A stretch of 64,000 nt of DNA from Rossellomorea sp. y25 (GCF_038049935.1 NZ_CP145886.1:2736501-2800500); one strand, 5' to 3'; counted from the first letter of the stretch, positions 53,474 through 63,744 are shown. The notes: a model not told the origin generated them from the letters alone. Program-made: numbers and translations.

Positions 53474-54733
53474 TTAGTCTTGTAATCTTTCAATTAACTC
53501 CTGCCACTCGTCATTTGAAGGATCCATTTCAATCAGGTGTTTATATACTTCTATCGCTTCACCTCTGAGTCCTTCTTCTACTAAAAATTGTCCGTACTCT
53601 ATTAAAAACTCTTGATGATTCTTAAAGTAAGTATATGCAATACGGTATTGTTTTAATGCATGATTATATTGTTCAAGCCCTTCATAGGCCTTTGCAAGGT
53701 CCCAGTTGATTTGAGGCTCTTCTTCCCCTTCAACCGTAAGCATCTGGGCAATTTCCAATACATCATCGAATCGATCCTGTGTAAAAAACAATTTATTAAT
53801 AACCAAAGCCGCTTCTACATAACCAGGATCTAATGCTAAGGCTTCTCTTAAAAAAGCTTCCGCCTCTTTTTCTAATCCAAGCTTCAAGGAAACCTTCCCA
53901 CCAAACAAATTCAGTTCCTTGTTGTATTCATCCTGCTTTACGCCTTCTTGTATGGTTTCAAGGCTTTCCTGCAGCATTTCTTCATGTTCATAGGACCTCG
54001 CTAATAATAAATACACCGAATGATATTCCGGGTCTAACTCTTTAACGGAAACAAACTTTTCAATGGCTTTTTCGTAGAATCCAGCCTGATATGCGGTAAA
54101 GGCATATCCGAACAGGGTATTTATTTCAAGATGATCTTTAAGTGCCTCTTCGTAATGTGTTAAAGCCTCTTCAAAGGCTCCCCCTACACTATAAGCTTCC
54201 GCTAATCTTTGATGAACATTTGTACCACCAATCTCACTGGTCCCTTTCTGGATAAGAGTATGATAGTGCCTGATTGCTTCCAGGAACCTGCCTGTTTCAG
54301 AATATAATTCCCCCAGGCCAAAATCAATGACGGGCTCATCGGGTAATAACTTCTTGGCTTGTAAAAGCTTTTGTTCACTTACCTCAAATAAGCCTTGGAT
54401 TTGATATAAATCTGCCAAGAGAAGCAATGCTCTTGGATAGATTGGATCTTCTTCATCTAATTCTGCCAGTTTGTCTATTGCTTCTTCTTCGTTATCCATT
54501 TCCACCAGCACTTCTGCAAGTTCAATCAGGAGCTCTCCCTCGCCCGGATAGTACTGGAGGAGATTTTCATACAATTCTTTTGCTTCATCAAGAAACCCTA
54601 AATGGTGTAATTCTTCAGCCAGGCTGAATTTCTCTTCATGACTTCCAAATTTCAATGCTTGCTTATACTCTTTCTGTGCTTCTTCCAATTTTCCTTCTTC
54701 TAAAGAAGATAACATTCGTTCAGCGTATGACAT
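53474..54733 (-). CDS. ypiA: TPR-repeat protein YpiA
   Basis: 419 residues from the ATG at 54733. Almost wholly made of tetratricopeptide repeats (about ten), with typical 'A..Y..A+..P' spacing, for example 'EEALTHYEEALKDHLEINTLFGYAFTAYQAGFYEKAIEKF'. Cytoplasmic scaffold-type protein; partners unknown. Orthologue of B. subtilis YpiA by position after aroA/tyrA and before ypiB. Confidence 0.92.
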   Translation of the reverse strand: MSYAERMLSSLEEGKLEEAQKEYKQALKFGSHEEKFSLAEELHHLGFLDEAKELYENLLQYYPGEGELLIELAEVLVEMDNEEEAIDKLAELDEEDPIYPRALLLLADLYQIQGLFEVSEQKLLQAKKLLPDEPVIDFGLGELYSETGRFLEAIRHYHTLIQKGTSEIGGTNVHQRLAEAYSVGGAFEEALTHYEEALKDHLEINTLFGYAFTAYQAGFYEKAIEKFVSVKELDPEYHSVYLLLARSYEHEEMLQESLETIQEGVKQDEYNKELNLFGGKVSLKLGLEKEAEAFLREALALDPGYVEAALVINKLFFTQDRFDDVLEIAQMLTVEGEEEPQINWDLAKAYEGLEQYNHALKQYRIAYTYFKNHQEFLIEYGQFLVEEGLRGEAIEVYKHLIEMDPSNDEWQELIERLQD

Positions 54734-54768
54734 GGTCAATCCCTTTCTATAAAAAAGCTTATATTCAT

Positions 54769-55665
54769 TTAAATAAAGTAACCCGGTGTTTGAATGATTA
54801 GTTCTTCACCCGCCCCGGGATAAAAATAGCCTCTATTATTTAAGTAATAATATTTTCCTTTGTTCATTGTACATTTTAGCACATGATGATCGGTTTGAAA
54901 TGCTAAGGGCTCAGCACCCTCCCCTTCGACTTTCATATAGAGGTTATAACTTATTTCTCCACCTACTAAAAAATTTCCTCTAAGGGGGTATATTCCAATT
55001 TTCTTCAGTTTATCTAATGACATTGGTTCTTTTTGGATAATTTCATTTGAAAGATGAGGGATTTTCTCGATTCTCATCGAATTTTGCCATATTTTAAGAT
55101 GCTTTATTTTTGTTTTTTTGTCTATGTTTGTCGTAAAAAAAGGGACAAAAGTAATAGGGTAATCATATAAAAAACCTTTGATCCATCCCCAGCGAATTTC
55201 TTTGAATGGTTCAATTTCGTCTATATTAATCCAGACGACAGGAATCTTATGTCTTTTGCATGACCGAATAATCGTTGGAGTAATAAGATTTGCGGATGTT
55301 TTTAACCCTATCGTGTAGTCAAGGGGACTGTTAAACAAGGAGGTTTTGCGTTCATTTAATTTAGTTTGAAATTCAAATTCGTACTTTAAATCAAATGCCG
55401 TTAGCACTGTGGTACACCCTTTATTGATAAATTCATCTACGTAATAATTCTTGATTGAAAGAAATTCCGTCCCTTTAGGTACCTCTAAATCACACATTAC
55501 AAGTCCGGGAGTCATCATAAAAGATGAAACATCCATCCTCATGTAGCGATAATAAGAAAAGCTGTCTCTTATGGCCGATATTTTATCGTCTTTAACCAGC
55601 AAAGAAGTTTGAGTGACTTTGGAATCTTTTACCCAATTCGCATTTTCAATAATATACGTACTCAA
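54769..55665 (-). CDS. Amidohydrolase-like protein lacking metal ligands (pseudoenzyme candidate)
   Basis: 298 residues from the TTG at 55665, 8 bases after GGAAGGTGA. The N-terminus reads like the amidohydrolase beta domain: 'IIENANWVKDSKVTQTSLLVKDDKISAIRD', then 'VSSFMMTPGLVMCDLEV' at 46-62. Active enzymes have PGLID-x-HxH here; both histidines are replaced (Cys58, Leu60). 'GIYPLRGNFLVGGEISYNLYMK' near 232-253 mimics the C-terminal strand 'G.I..G..ADL'. So it looks like a catalytically dead family member kept intact. Between ypiA and aroA; 35 bases before ypiA, likely co-transcribed. Confidence 0.6.
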   Translation of the reverse strand: MSTYIIENANWVKDSKVTQTSLLVKDDKISAIRDSFSYYRYMRMDVSSFMMTPGLVMCDLEVPKGTEFLSIKNYYVDEFINKGCTTVLTAFDLKYEFEFQTKLNERKTSLFNSPLDYTIGLKTSANLITPTIIRSCKRHKIPVVWINIDEIEPFKEIRWGWIKGFLYDYPITFVPFFTTNIDKKTKIKHLKIWQNSMRIEKIPHLSNEIIQKEPMSLDKLKKIGIYPLRGNFLVGGEISYNLYMKVEGEGAEPLAFQTDHHVLKCTMNKGKYYYLNNRGYFYPGAGEELIIQTPGYFI

Positions 55666-55732
55666 ATCACCATCACCTTCCTTTATAGACAAGCTATGAA
55701 AGAAGTGATGAAATCATGCTATGCATTCATAT

Positions 55733-55776
55733 AAAAGGAGAGGTGAAAGGACTAAACCCCAGTCCAAACACCTCCC
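55733..55776 (-). terminator. Terminator of the aromatic operon
   Basis: GGGAGGTG with CACCTCTCC and inner GGACT/AGTCC pair on the minus strand, followed by TTTTATAT; 19 bases after the aroA stop. Confidence 0.75.
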
Positions 55777-55794
55777 TCAAAGAGTTACTGTACA

Positions 55795-57087
55795 TTATTT
55801 CTTTATCAGATGATTTATATGCTCAAAGAATGCTGGATACGAAATGTTCACTGCACCCGCTCCTTCAAGATAGACGTCAGAATCCGTTATTAAAGAAGCT
55901 ACAGCCAGTGTCATACCAATCCTGTGATCACCCCAGGAATGGACCTCACCGCCATGTAATGGCGTTTTCCCTTCAATGATCATCCCGTCCTCTGTTCCTT
56001 GAATGTCAGCCCCAATCTTCCCGAGCTCTTGAACAATGGCATCGATACGATTTGTTTCCTTAACTTTTAATTCTTCTGCATCCTTAATGGTTGTCTTCCC
56101 CTTTGCCTGGGAAGCTAACAAAGCGATAACAGGAATTTCATCAATTAACGAAGGAATCAGGTCACCCCCAATTTCAATGCCAGTAAGATCAGAAGATTCC
56201 ACCAGAATATCACCTATCGGTTCTCCATCTTTCGAACTCTCCATTATTTCTATGGATGCCCCCATTTGCTTCATCACTTCTACAATCCCTACACGGGTTT
56301 CGTTAAGACCGACATTTTTCAGAAGCACTCTGCTATCAGGTACGATTGCAGCGGCTACCATAAAGAAGGCTGCTGAAGAAATATCTCCTGGGACATAGAC
56401 TTCAGTCCCTTTCAATACCTGACCGCCCTTTACTTTGATTGTATCTCCATGCCTCTCGATATGACCCCCAAATTCGATGATCATTTTTTCCGTATGATTT
56501 CTCGTTTTTTCCGGCTCTACAATTTCAGTTGTTCCTTCAGCCTGAAGTCCTGCTAATAGTAGGGCAGATTTCACCTGTGCACTGGCTACAGGCAATGTAT
56601 ATTGAATCCCTCTAAGGTTACCCCCCCGAATCGACAATGGAGTATAGTTACCTTCCGAACGACCGTCTATTATTGTTCCAAACTTCTTTAATGGTTCCGT
56701 CACTCTTTTCATTGGGCGTTTAGCAATCGAGTCATCCCCAATAAGGATTGAATGAAATGGTCTTCCTGCCAAAATCCCCATGATAAGACGAGTCGTGGTA
56801 CCCGAGTTTCCTACATCCAGGATGTCCTGTGGTTCTGTTAAATGATCCCATCCTTCGCCCGTGACAATTACTTTTTCCTCTGTCACTTTAATGTCTACGC
56901 CTAACTTACGGAAGCATTCGATTGTGCTTAAACAATCCTCTCCCATAAGAAAATTATGTATAACCGTTTTTCCTTCAGCGACTGAACCAAACATAACAGC
57001 CCGGTGGGAAATAGATTTATCCCCAGGGACCTGCAGTTCTCCATTAAGGCCTTTTTGGGGGTTTATTAATTTCTTCTTTCCTTCCAT
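55795..57087 (-). CDS. aroA: 3-phosphoshikimate 1-carboxyvinyltransferase (EPSP synthase)
   Basis: 430 residues from the ATG at 57087. '[12 protein letters not shown]' at 21-32, '[19 protein letters not shown]' near 93-111 (PEP site), '[10 protein letters not shown]' and 'WGDHRIGM'. Sixth step of the shikimate pathway. Called aroE in B. subtilis. Last gene of the aroC-aroB-aroH-hisC-tyrA-aroA cluster. Confidence 0.97.
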   Translation of the reverse strand: MEGKKKLINPQKGLNGELQVPGDKSISHRAVMFGSVAEGKTVIHNFLMGEDCLSTIECFRKLGVDIKVTEEKVIVTGEGWDHLTEPQDILDVGNSGTTTRLIMGILAGRPFHSILIGDDSIAKRPMKRVTEPLKKFGTIIDGRSEGNYTPLSIRGGNLRGIQYTLPVASAQVKSALLLAGLQAEGTTEIVEPEKTRNHTEKMIIEFGGHIERHGDTIKVKGGQVLKGTEVYVPGDISSAAFFMVAAAIVPDSRVLLKNVGLNETRVGIVEVMKQMGASIEIMESSKDGEPIGDILVESSDLTGIEIGGDLIPSLIDEIPVIALLASQAKGKTTIKDAEELKVKETNRIDAIVQELGKIGADIQGTEDGMIIEGKTPLHGGEVHSWGDHRIGMTLAVASLITDSDVYLEGAGAVNISYPAFFEHINHLIKK

Positions 57088-57099
57088 CCTTATCACCCT

Positions 57100-58203
57100 T
57101 TATCCTAAGAATAATTCATAGCCCGTATTTTCTTTTAAACAGTTTAAAGCTCTTTCTCTATCTTCCAGTGTTTGAAAGCTAATGACTAATACTCCGTAAA
57201 TATCTTCTCTCGTTTCCAGGATTCTAATGTTTGTTAAGCTTATGTTTTCATGTGCGAGGTAAGCTGTAACTTCAGAAATCACCCCCGGATAATCCGGTAC
57301 ATCAACAAATAGGTCATAGAACGAAGGAATTGCCCCTTTTTCAAGGATTGGGAGATCATCTCGAAAGGTTTTCGCTTCACTAAAGTAATCAAAGATTTTC
57401 TGTGAATCGTTCTCTTCGATGATGGTCATTACCTCATCCATCTCTGATTTCCATTGTTCGAGGAGAGAAAGCAACACCGTTCTGTTCTGGAGCGTGATAT
57501 CCTTCCACATTGTCGGGTTAGACGAGGCAATCCGTGTAATATCACGGAAACCGCCAGCAGCCAGTCGTCGCAAATATGGGTGCTGTACAGATGACTCTTT
57601 CGCCTGATGAACAAGAGAAGCGGCTACAATATGTGGAAAGTGACTAATCGTACCCGTTAATTCATCGTGTTCCTTTGGTTCTACGATCAGAAATTTGGCA
57701 TTAGTACCTTTCAGCCACTTTTGAAGCTCTTCCACTTTTTTGTCAGAAGCATCAGGACTGGGAGTCAGCATATAAAAGGCATTTTCAAATAAGATTTTTT
57801 TAGCGGCTGCAACACCGCTTTTATGAGAACCCGCCATTGGATGACCACCAATAAATTGAAAACCTTTTGAAGTCAGCTGCTCGGAACACATCATAATTTG
57901 TTCTTTCGTGCTCCCCGTGTCGGTGATTAAAACCGTTTCTTTCAAGGCGAATGATTGAAATTGCTCAATGATCCTTTCAGTTTGAAATACTGGAGTGGAA
58001 ATGATGATGAGATCCGCTTTTTCAGCAGCAGACTGTAAGGAAAGAGACATTTCATCGATAATTCCCAGTGACCTCGCCAACCTTAATTCTTTATGATTAA
58101 CATCATGGCCAATGATTTTAGCATCGGGGTGTTCGCTCTTGATACAGAGCGCCAATGATCCTCCGATTAAACCCATGCCAATGACCAATACCGTCCCTTT
58201 CAT
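57100..58203 (-). CDS. tyrA: Prephenate dehydrogenase
   Basis: 367 residues from the ATG at 58203 (GAGGGGGAC). NAD site 'VLVIGMGLIGGSLAL' at 5-19, 'ISHFPHIVAASLV' with the catalytic His, and a C-terminal ACT regulatory domain from about 292 ('FVDVPDYPGVISEVTAYLAHENISLTNIRILETRE'). Tyrosine branch; the ACT domain suggests feedback by tyrosine. Confidence 0.96.
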   Translation of the reverse strand: MKGTVLVIGMGLIGGSLALCIKSEHPDAKIIGHDVNHKELRLARSLGIIDEMSLSLQSAAEKADLIIISTPVFQTERIIEQFQSFALKETVLITDTGSTKEQIMMCSEQLTSKGFQFIGGHPMAGSHKSGVAAAKKILFENAFYMLTPSPDASDKKVEELQKWLKGTNAKFLIVEPKEHDELTGTISHFPHIVAASLVHQAKESSVQHPYLRRLAAGGFRDITRIASSNPTMWKDITLQNRTVLLSLLEQWKSEMDEVMTIIEENDSQKIFDYFSEAKTFRDDLPILEKGAIPSFYDLFVDVPDYPGVISEVTAYLAHENISLTNIRILETREDIYGVLVISFQTLEDRERALNCLKENTGYELFLG

Positions 58204-58225
58204 AATTGTCCCCCTCATATGATTT

Positions 58226-58267
58226 GAAAAAAGTCGGAAAGGGCTCACATAGCGAAGCCCTTCCGAC
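58226..58267 (-). terminator. Hairpin with T-run between hisC and tyrA
   Basis: GTCGGAAGGGCT pairs with AGCCCTTTCCGAC (one bulge) on the minus strand, followed by TTTTTTC, 15 bases after the hisC stop. It would end or attenuate transcription inside the aromatic gene cluster. Confidence 0.8.
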
Positions 58268-58281
58268 CATCATTTTCCTTC

Positions 58282-59382
58282 TTACACTCGGTTTTGAAGG
58301 ACTAAAAACTCCTTCATTTTTTCAATAACCTCTTCGTTTTGTTCATGAGAGCCGACGGTTACCCTTACAGAGTTAGGATACCCCAGAGCCTCTCCGGAAC
58401 GCACAATGTACCCTTTGCTCATTAAGTATTGAAACACATCATCACCGCTAACACCGAAATCGATTAACACAAAGTTTGCTTGTGATGGAATAAAATGTAG
58501 ACCGTGTTCCCGGCAGAACTGGTAATACTGTTCCAGCCCTTTACGATTGTGATCCCTGCATTCTCTAATAAACTCCTGGTCTTCAACGGCTGCGGCAGCG
58601 GCTCCTTGACCTAAAGCATTATTATTAAACGGTTCACGGATTGGCTCCAATTTCCTAATCACATCTTCATTCGCAATTCCGAATCCTACTCTAAAGCCTG
58701 CTAATCCGTATGCCTTTGAGAAAGTACGTGTAATTAATAATTGAGGGTACGATTTTAATAATTCCAATGAATCATAGTAATCCTCGGCCACAACATATTC
58801 ATAATAGGCTTCATCCAATACGACTAATACATGTGCAGGAACAGCATCCAGAAATGAAATTAGCTCTTCACTGCGAATATATTCCCCTGTTGGATTGTTT
58901 GGTGAACAAAGCCAAACGACTGAGGTAGTTTCATCAATTTCAGCAAGCATTTTGGTTAACTGATGTTTACCAGCCGGATCAAGGGGAACTTCCCTTATCT
59001 CCGCTCCTTCAACAATGGCATTGTGCTTATACTGAGGGAAGGTCGGTGTAGCCATCACCGTGCTCTTATCACCGTCTAATAAAGCTCTTGATATGATCTC
59101 AATCACTTCATCTGAACCATTCCCGAACAGTAATTGTCCAGGGCCCACAGATAGCTGTTCAGCCACCTTCATACGCAATTCTTTCGCGTAGCCGTCGGGA
59201 TAAATGGCATGTGAAAAAGCGTTTGTTTTTAAAAAGGTTTCCACCTTCTTTGAGCATCCAAATGGATTTTCATTTGAAGCAAGCTTCACTACTTTCTCAA
59301 GATTGAATAGTTCTTTCACATCATCCATCGTTTTCCCGGGCTGGTATGCTTTAAGATTTTGAATCTGAGATTTCCACTTCAT
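58282..59382 (-). CDS. hisC: Histidinol-phosphate/aromatic aminotransferase
   Basis: 366 residues from the ATG at 59382 (AAAGGAAG). 'LASNENPFGCSKKV' at the N-terminus, 'CSPNNPTGEYI', 'DEAYYEYV', PLP Lys in 'TRTFSKAYGLAGFRVGF' near 228, 'RVTVGSHEQNEEVIEKMKEF' at the end. In Bacillus this enzyme serves both histidine synthesis and the last step of Phe/Tyr synthesis, which explains its place in the aromatic operon. The trp genes normally before it are absent. Confidence 0.96.
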   Translation of the reverse strand: MKWKSQIQNLKAYQPGKTMDDVKELFNLEKVVKLASNENPFGCSKKVETFLKTNAFSHAIYPDGYAKELRMKVAEQLSVGPGQLLFGNGSDEVIEIISRALLDGDKSTVMATPTFPQYKHNAIVEGAEIREVPLDPAGKHQLTKMLAEIDETTSVVWLCSPNNPTGEYIRSEELISFLDAVPAHVLVVLDEAYYEYVVAEDYYDSLELLKSYPQLLITRTFSKAYGLAGFRVGFGIANEDVIRKLEPIREPFNNNALGQGAAAAAVEDQEFIRECRDHNRKGLEQYYQFCREHGLHFIPSQANFVLIDFGVSGDDVFQYLMSKGYIVRSGEALGYPNSVRVTVGSHEQNEEVIEKMKEFLVLQNRV

Positions 59383-59419
59383 GTTTAACTTCCTTTCAGT
59401 CGTTTTCATTAAAGAGAGG

Positions 59420-59785
59420 CTAGTTATCTTTCAAGTCAGGCCGTAAGCTGACTGCATTTTTCATGTAAATATGTTGAATGTCTTTCTGAGGTGTTGATGT
59501 ATTATAGTGAATCATCACTCTAATACAGTATGACAATCCATGCGGGACATCCAACTCTTGCATACACATAACGGGTACATATTTCCATTCTTCGAACCTT
59601 CTTAATGCTTTAGCCGGAAATACGCTCGTAATATCACTCGTGGCAGAAATAAATACAGATGCAACATCCTCTGCCATAATATTATTATGTAAAATCATTT
59701 CCTTTAAGAGACTTTCAGTTGAAAGGAGAACCTCCTTTTCATTATCACAATCCGTTGTAGTGGCGCCTCGAACTCCCCTGATCAT
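59420..59785 (-). CDS. aroH: Chorismate mutase, AroH type
   Basis: 121 residues. The monofunctional trimeric AroH class: 'MIRGVRGATTTDCDNEKEVLLSTESLLKEMI' and 'VPVMCMQELDVPHGLSYCIRVMIHYNT' include the active-site Arg7 and Cys/Arg residues. Converts chorismate to prephenate. Followed 37 bases later by hisC; the six trp genes of B. subtilis should stand between these two. Confidence 0.96.
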   Translation of the reverse strand: MIRGVRGATTTDCDNEKEVLLSTESLLKEMILHNNIMAEDVASVFISATSDITSVFPAKALRRFEEWKYVPVMCMQELDVPHGLSYCIRVMIHYNTSTPQKDIQHIYMKNAVSLRPDLKDN

Positions 59786-59862
59786 TCTTCCACACCCTTT
59801 TTCTCCTTTTATTAAAAACTCTCTATTTGTTAGTGCTGGTTTAATTAAATCCAGAGTAGGCT

Positions 59863-60945
59863 TTACAACTGGCGGATAAACTCATCTGCCCGTCTTAAAT
59901 CCCCGGCAGATACCTTCACCATTACTGGCTCGCCAATATCCTTCAATAACACAAAAACAGGTTTTCCATATTGGGATTTCTTATCATGTCTCATTCCCTC
60001 ATATAAAGTGTCAAATGTGATATGAGGCGGAATGTTTAGATTGTAGCCAAGTGTAGTGACCCATTTAATAAATTCTTGTAGATTAAATGAAAGTCCGCAG
60101 TACTGTTCACTAAGATACAGAGCAAAGATCATCCCGATCATTACCGATTCACCATGTGTGCGATTTCCGTAGCCGCTGGCACTTTCAACAGCGTGCCCAT
60201 ACGTATGTCCAAAATTTAAAAAAGCTCGTATATTCGACTCTCTTTCGTCCTTTGAAACAATATCCCCTTTTACACGAATCCCTTTCATTAGGGAATCTGT
60301 TAAAAATTCCTTATCCATTTTTTCCGGAGAATGGAACGAATTCATTAATTCTTGTAAAAAGGATCGATCGGATAAAAAAGCATGCTTGATCACTTCAGAG
60401 AATCCTGATAGCACTTCAGTTCTGGGTAAAGTTGTAAAATAATCTAAATCAAAAAACACACCTTCAGGCTGATAAAACTGCCCTACCATGTTTTTACCCA
60501 GGGGATGATTAATCGCAACCTTCCCTCCGACAGCACTATCATGAGCCAGTATCGTTGTAGGGACGCCTATGAATGGGATTCCCCTCATATAGGTGGAAGC
60601 GACGAAACCAGCAAGATCACCGATGGCCCCGCCTCCGAATGCTATCACCAGCGACCTTCGATCGACATGATTTTTCAGCCCATGTGTGATGGCATCTTCA
60701 TAAATGGCGAAGCTTTTCGCGTGTTCGCCTTTAGGAGCCTCATAAGTCGTCACTTCATAAGATTGACTTAAAATCTCTGAGAAAGCTGCTCCATGAAGCT
60801 TGTAGACCTCTTTATCAGCAATGATCCATAACTTAGAAATATCAGGAAAGGACTTTTTAATAAAAGAAACAATTTCATTCGTCATTTCTACTCCAATTTT
60901 CACTTCATACGTTTTGGAAGCAGTTTGAATGGTTACATGTTTCAT
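59863..60945 (-). CDS. aroB: 3-dehydroquinate synthase
   Basis: 360 residues. NAD site 'FGGGAIGDLAGFVASTYMRGI', 'TTLPRTEVLSGFSEVIKHAFLSD' and 'LNFGHTYGHAVES' with metal-binding His. Second step of the shikimate pathway. Starts 3 bases after the aroC stop. Confidence 0.97.
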   Translation of the reverse strand: MKHVTIQTASKTYEVKIGVEMTNEIVSFIKKSFPDISKLWIIADKEVYKLHGAAFSEILSQSYEVTTYEAPKGEHAKSFAIYEDAITHGLKNHVDRRSLVIAFGGGAIGDLAGFVASTYMRGIPFIGVPTTILAHDSAVGGKVAINHPLGKNMVGQFYQPEGVFFDLDYFTTLPRTEVLSGFSEVIKHAFLSDRSFLQELMNSFHSPEKMDKEFLTDSLMKGIRVKGDIVSKDERESNIRAFLNFGHTYGHAVESASGYGNRTHGESVMIGMIFALYLSEQYCGLSFNLQEFIKWVTTLGYNLNIPPHITFDTLYEGMRHDKKSQYGKPVFVLLKDIGEPVMVKVSAGDLRRADEFIRQL

Positions 60946-60948
60946 TCA

Positions 60949-62121
60949 TTAATACTCCCTTGATTCTTGACGTTGTCTATTGATATCTTCAGAAAGCTTA
61001 TCGAATTGATCACTGTGAAATTGTTCTACAATAGCAGACGCAAGCTCCCATGCAACTACGGCTTCTGCCACTACGCTGGCAGCAGGTACCGCACAGCTAT
61101 CCGATCTCTCAATGCTTGCTTTAAATGGTTCCTTCGTTTCAATATCCACGCTTTGCAATGGTTTATATAGGGTAGGAATGGGCTTCATGACACCTTTTAC
61201 ACGGATCGGCATTCCAGTCGTCATGCCGCCTTCAAAACCGCCTAAACGATTTGTTTTTCGGTAGTACCCTTGTTCTTCACTCCAGGCGATTTCATCGTGA
61301 ACTTCACTTCCCGGTTTTCGGGCCATTTCAAATCCTAAGCCGAATTCAACCCCTTTGAATGCGTTTATACTCATCACTGCCATGGCAATCTTCGCATCAA
61401 GCTTGCGGTCATAATGAACGTAACTTCCAACTCCTGAGGGCATACCTTCTACGATGACTTCCACAACCCCACCAATGGAATCTCCATTTTGTTTCGCCTG
61501 ATCTATTAAGTCCATCATTTTTTGTGCCGCTTCTTCATCCAGGCATCTTACCGGAGATTCTTCGGTTATATACTTGAGTTCACTGATAGAATCATAGTGT
61601 AGTTTCTCTGCTTTAATACCACCTATTTCAAGAACATGACCGACAACCTCGATACCTAATAGCTTTAACAATTTTTTGGCAACGGCTCCTGCCGCCACTC
61701 TAACAGTCGTTTCTCTCGCTGAAGACCTTTCTAATACATTCCTCAGGTCCCTATGTCCATATTTCATGCCACCAACGAGATCTGCATGCCCCGGTCTTGG
61801 TCTTGAAATCTTTCTCTTTACCTCTTCTTCTTCTCCAGGCTCGAGAGCTTCGATACCCATTACTTTCGTCCAGTGAGTCCAGTCTTTATTCTCCACAACC
61901 AGTCCTAAAGGAGATCCCAGAGTATATCCATGTCTAACTCCCCCTACAATGGAGGCCTGATCTTTTTCGATTTGCATTCTTCGACCACGACCATACCCTT
62001 TTTGCCTTCTTGCCAGGTTATCATTGATATCCTCTGCTACTAAAGGCATTCCAGCAGGCAGCCCTTCAATGATGGTCGTTAATTGTGGTCCATGTGATTC
62101 TCCAGATGTTAAGTATCTCAT
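60949..62121 (-). CDS. aroC: Chorismate synthase
   Basis: 390 residues. '[23 protein letters not shown]', '[17 protein letters not shown]', '[29 protein letters not shown]' and '[16 protein letters not shown]' are all family signatures; needs reduced FMN. Called aroF in B. subtilis. First aro gene of the cluster, after a gap with an elaborate hairpin. Confidence 0.97.
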   Translation of the reverse strand: MRYLTSGESHGPQLTTIIEGLPAGMPLVAEDINDNLARRQKGYGRGRRMQIEKDQASIVGGVRHGYTLGSPLGLVVENKDWTHWTKVMGIEALEPGEEEEVKRKISRPRPGHADLVGGMKYGHRDLRNVLERSSARETTVRVAAGAVAKKLLKLLGIEVVGHVLEIGGIKAEKLHYDSISELKYITEESPVRCLDEEAAQKMMDLIDQAKQNGDSIGGVVEVIVEGMPSGVGSYVHYDRKLDAKIAMAVMSINAFKGVEFGLGFEMARKPGSEVHDEIAWSEEQGYYRKTNRLGGFEGGMTTGMPIRVKGVMKPIPTLYKPLQSVDIETKEPFKASIERSDSCAVPAASVVAEAVVAWELASAIVEQFHSDQFDKLSEDINRQRQESREY

Positions 62122-62233
62122 TTACTTTCCCCCTTCAACTCGTTAAAGAATTATGTACCAATATAACATAGAATTTATGTCATTTCCTAGTCCTTAAGTT
62201 TAAAAATTTTCTAACAATCTCTTTCCCTGAGAT

Positions 62234-62329
62234 TAAAAAACGATGTGAACCCACTATATATGAACGCATTAGCTGAATTGTTACTCGAAAGGAACAATTC
62301 AGCCGTCCACTATATGCAGATTACATCGT
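62234..62329 (-). terminator. Composite hairpin between cheR and aroC
   Basis: Minus-strand RNA: outer ACGATGT/ACATCGT (7 bp), inner GCTGAATTGTT/AACAATTCAGC (11 bp perfect, loop CCTTTCGAGT), the two separated by near-identical CATATAGTGG and CATATATAGTGG. A T-run (TTTTTT) follows. It starts just after the cheR stop, so it is probably its terminator; it could also work as an attenuator for aroC. No T-box or anti-TRAP triplet repeat seen. Confidence 0.65.
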
Positions 62330-62334
62330 CGTTT

Positions 62335-63108
62335 TTATATTTTTTTGTAGAAGAATGTGTCTTCTGTTTCAAAGCCATATTGAGAAGGGTTAAAGATTTG
62401 TTCTGTACTTCCTACAAATAGTACGCCGCCAGTTTTTAGTGAAGCATTGAATTTTTTATATAAGATGTTTTTTGCTTCTTCTGTAAAATAAATTAACACA
62501 TTTCTGCAAACGATCAAGTCATAGTTCTCCTCAAACGGGTCAACCAAAAGGTTCTGTTGCTTAAATGTAACGACTCTCTTAATTTCTTCATTCAGTTTAA
62601 AAAAGGGAGGTTCTTGAGTGAAAAATCGGGCTATCATCTCTCTTGGGACCTCATTTAGTGATCGCTCTGGATAGATACCGTTCTTCGCTCGCTGAATCGC
62701 ATTCTTATCAATGTCTGTAGCGTTGATGCATATTTGAGAAAGGGGTATGTACCTTGACAGCATCATCGCAAGGGTGTAGGGCTCTTCCCCGGTAGAACAG
62801 GCTGCACTCCAGACTTTAAGGGTTTTCTGTTCACGTAACAGTCTCGGTAAAATTTTCTTCTCAAGTACTTCCCACCGCTTATAGTTGCGGTAGAACTCTG
62901 TAACGTTAATCGTCATCCGATCCAGGAATTCTTCCATTTCCTCTCTGTCCCGTGTCATGCTACTGAAGAACTCTTGAAAACTTCCGTATCCCCTCTTTTC
63001 GTATAGGGCCGTTAATCTCCGCTTCATTTGGGCTTCTTTGTAAAGGGATAAATCAATTCCCGTTTTGCGTTTTATCCCCTGTATAAATTCATTATAATCA
63101 TTGGACAT
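62335..63108 (-). CDS. cheR: Chemotaxis protein methyltransferase CheR
   Basis: 257 residues from the ATG at 63108. N-terminal CheR helical domain ('[28 protein letters not shown]'), then a SAM-dependent methyltransferase ('[20 protein letters not shown]', '[28 protein letters not shown]', '[15 protein letters not shown]'). Methylates glutamates on chemoreceptors. Its position in the aromatic supraoperon is usual in Bacillus. Confidence 0.96.
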   Translation of the reverse strand: MSNDYNEFIQGIKRKTGIDLSLYKEAQMKRRLTALYEKRGYGSFQEFFSSMTRDREEMEEFLDRMTINVTEFYRNYKRWEVLEKKILPRLLREQKTLKVWSAACSTGEEPYTLAMMLSRYIPLSQICINATDIDKNAIQRAKNGIYPERSLNEVPREMIARFFTQEPPFFKLNEEIKRVVTFKQQNLLVDPFEENYDLIVCRNVLIYFTEEAKNILYKKFNASLKTGGVLFVGSTEQIFNPSQYGFETEDTFFYKKI

Positions 63109-63191
63109 AGGATTCACTCTCTTTGCACCTTTTAAGTATATATCTATATTAACTATATCGAACATTCATGAGAAAAGTTAATCCAACAAGC

Positions 63192-63226
63192 AAAAAAAAG
63201 CAAGTCGTCTTAAACGACTTGCTTTT
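63192..63226 (-). terminator. Terminator of ndk
   Basis: AAAAGCAAGTCGT pairs with ACGACTTGCTTTT (13 bp, 5-base loop) with an eight-T run on the minus strand, 18 bases after the ndk stop. Confidence 0.92.
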
Positions 63227-63244
63227 CTAAATATTGTACGAAGA

Positions 63245-63691
63245 TTAATAAACCCACTCATTCATTAACTTAGAATATTCAATTAGTTCCTCTTCTTTAA
63301 AGAATAATGCGATTTCTCTAACAGCGCTTTCAGCAGAGTCAGATCCATGGATGATATTCTTTCCGACTGTTAAGCCGTAGTCACCTCGGATTGTACCAAG
63401 AGCAGCATCCTTAGGATTTGTAGCGCCCATCATTCCACGAGCTGTGGTGATGACGTTTTCACCTTGCCAAACCATCGCAAACACAGGTCCAGAAGTAATG
63501 AAGTCAACAAGTTCTCCAAAGAATGGTCTTTCCTTGTGCTCACCGTAATGCTCTTCAGCTAGCTCATTTGAAATACTCATAAGCTTTGCTCCAACTAATT
63601 GAAAGCCCTTTTTTTCGAAACGTGATACGATATCACCGATTAACCCTCTTTGTACGCCGTCCGGCTTTACCATTAAAAATGTCTTTTCCAT
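63245..63691 (-). CDS. ndk: Nucleoside-diphosphate kinase
   Basis: 148 residues from the ATG at 63691 (AGGAGTGGGG). '[19 protein letters not shown]', '[16 protein letters not shown]' and the phospho-His115 in '[12 protein letters not shown]'. Balances NTP pools. Between hepT and cheR as in B. subtilis, with its own promoter and terminator. Confidence 0.97.
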   Translation of the reverse strand: MEKTFLMVKPDGVQRGLIGDIVSRFEKKGFQLVGAKLMSISNELAEEHYGEHKERPFFGELVDFITSGPVFAMVWQGENVITTARGMMGATNPKDAALGTIRGDYGLTVGKNIIHGSDSAESAVREIALFFKEEELIEYSKLMNEWVY

Positions 63692-63744
63692 CTTCCCCAC
63701 TCCTAAATATGTATGTATAGAAGTCCTAAGGACATCCCACGAAA

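Noticed and set aside
58226..58267. trp-like attenuator or TRAP-binding leader at the hisC-tyrA gap
   Set aside because: The gap holds only an ordinary hairpin terminator; no series of GAG/UAG triplets was found.
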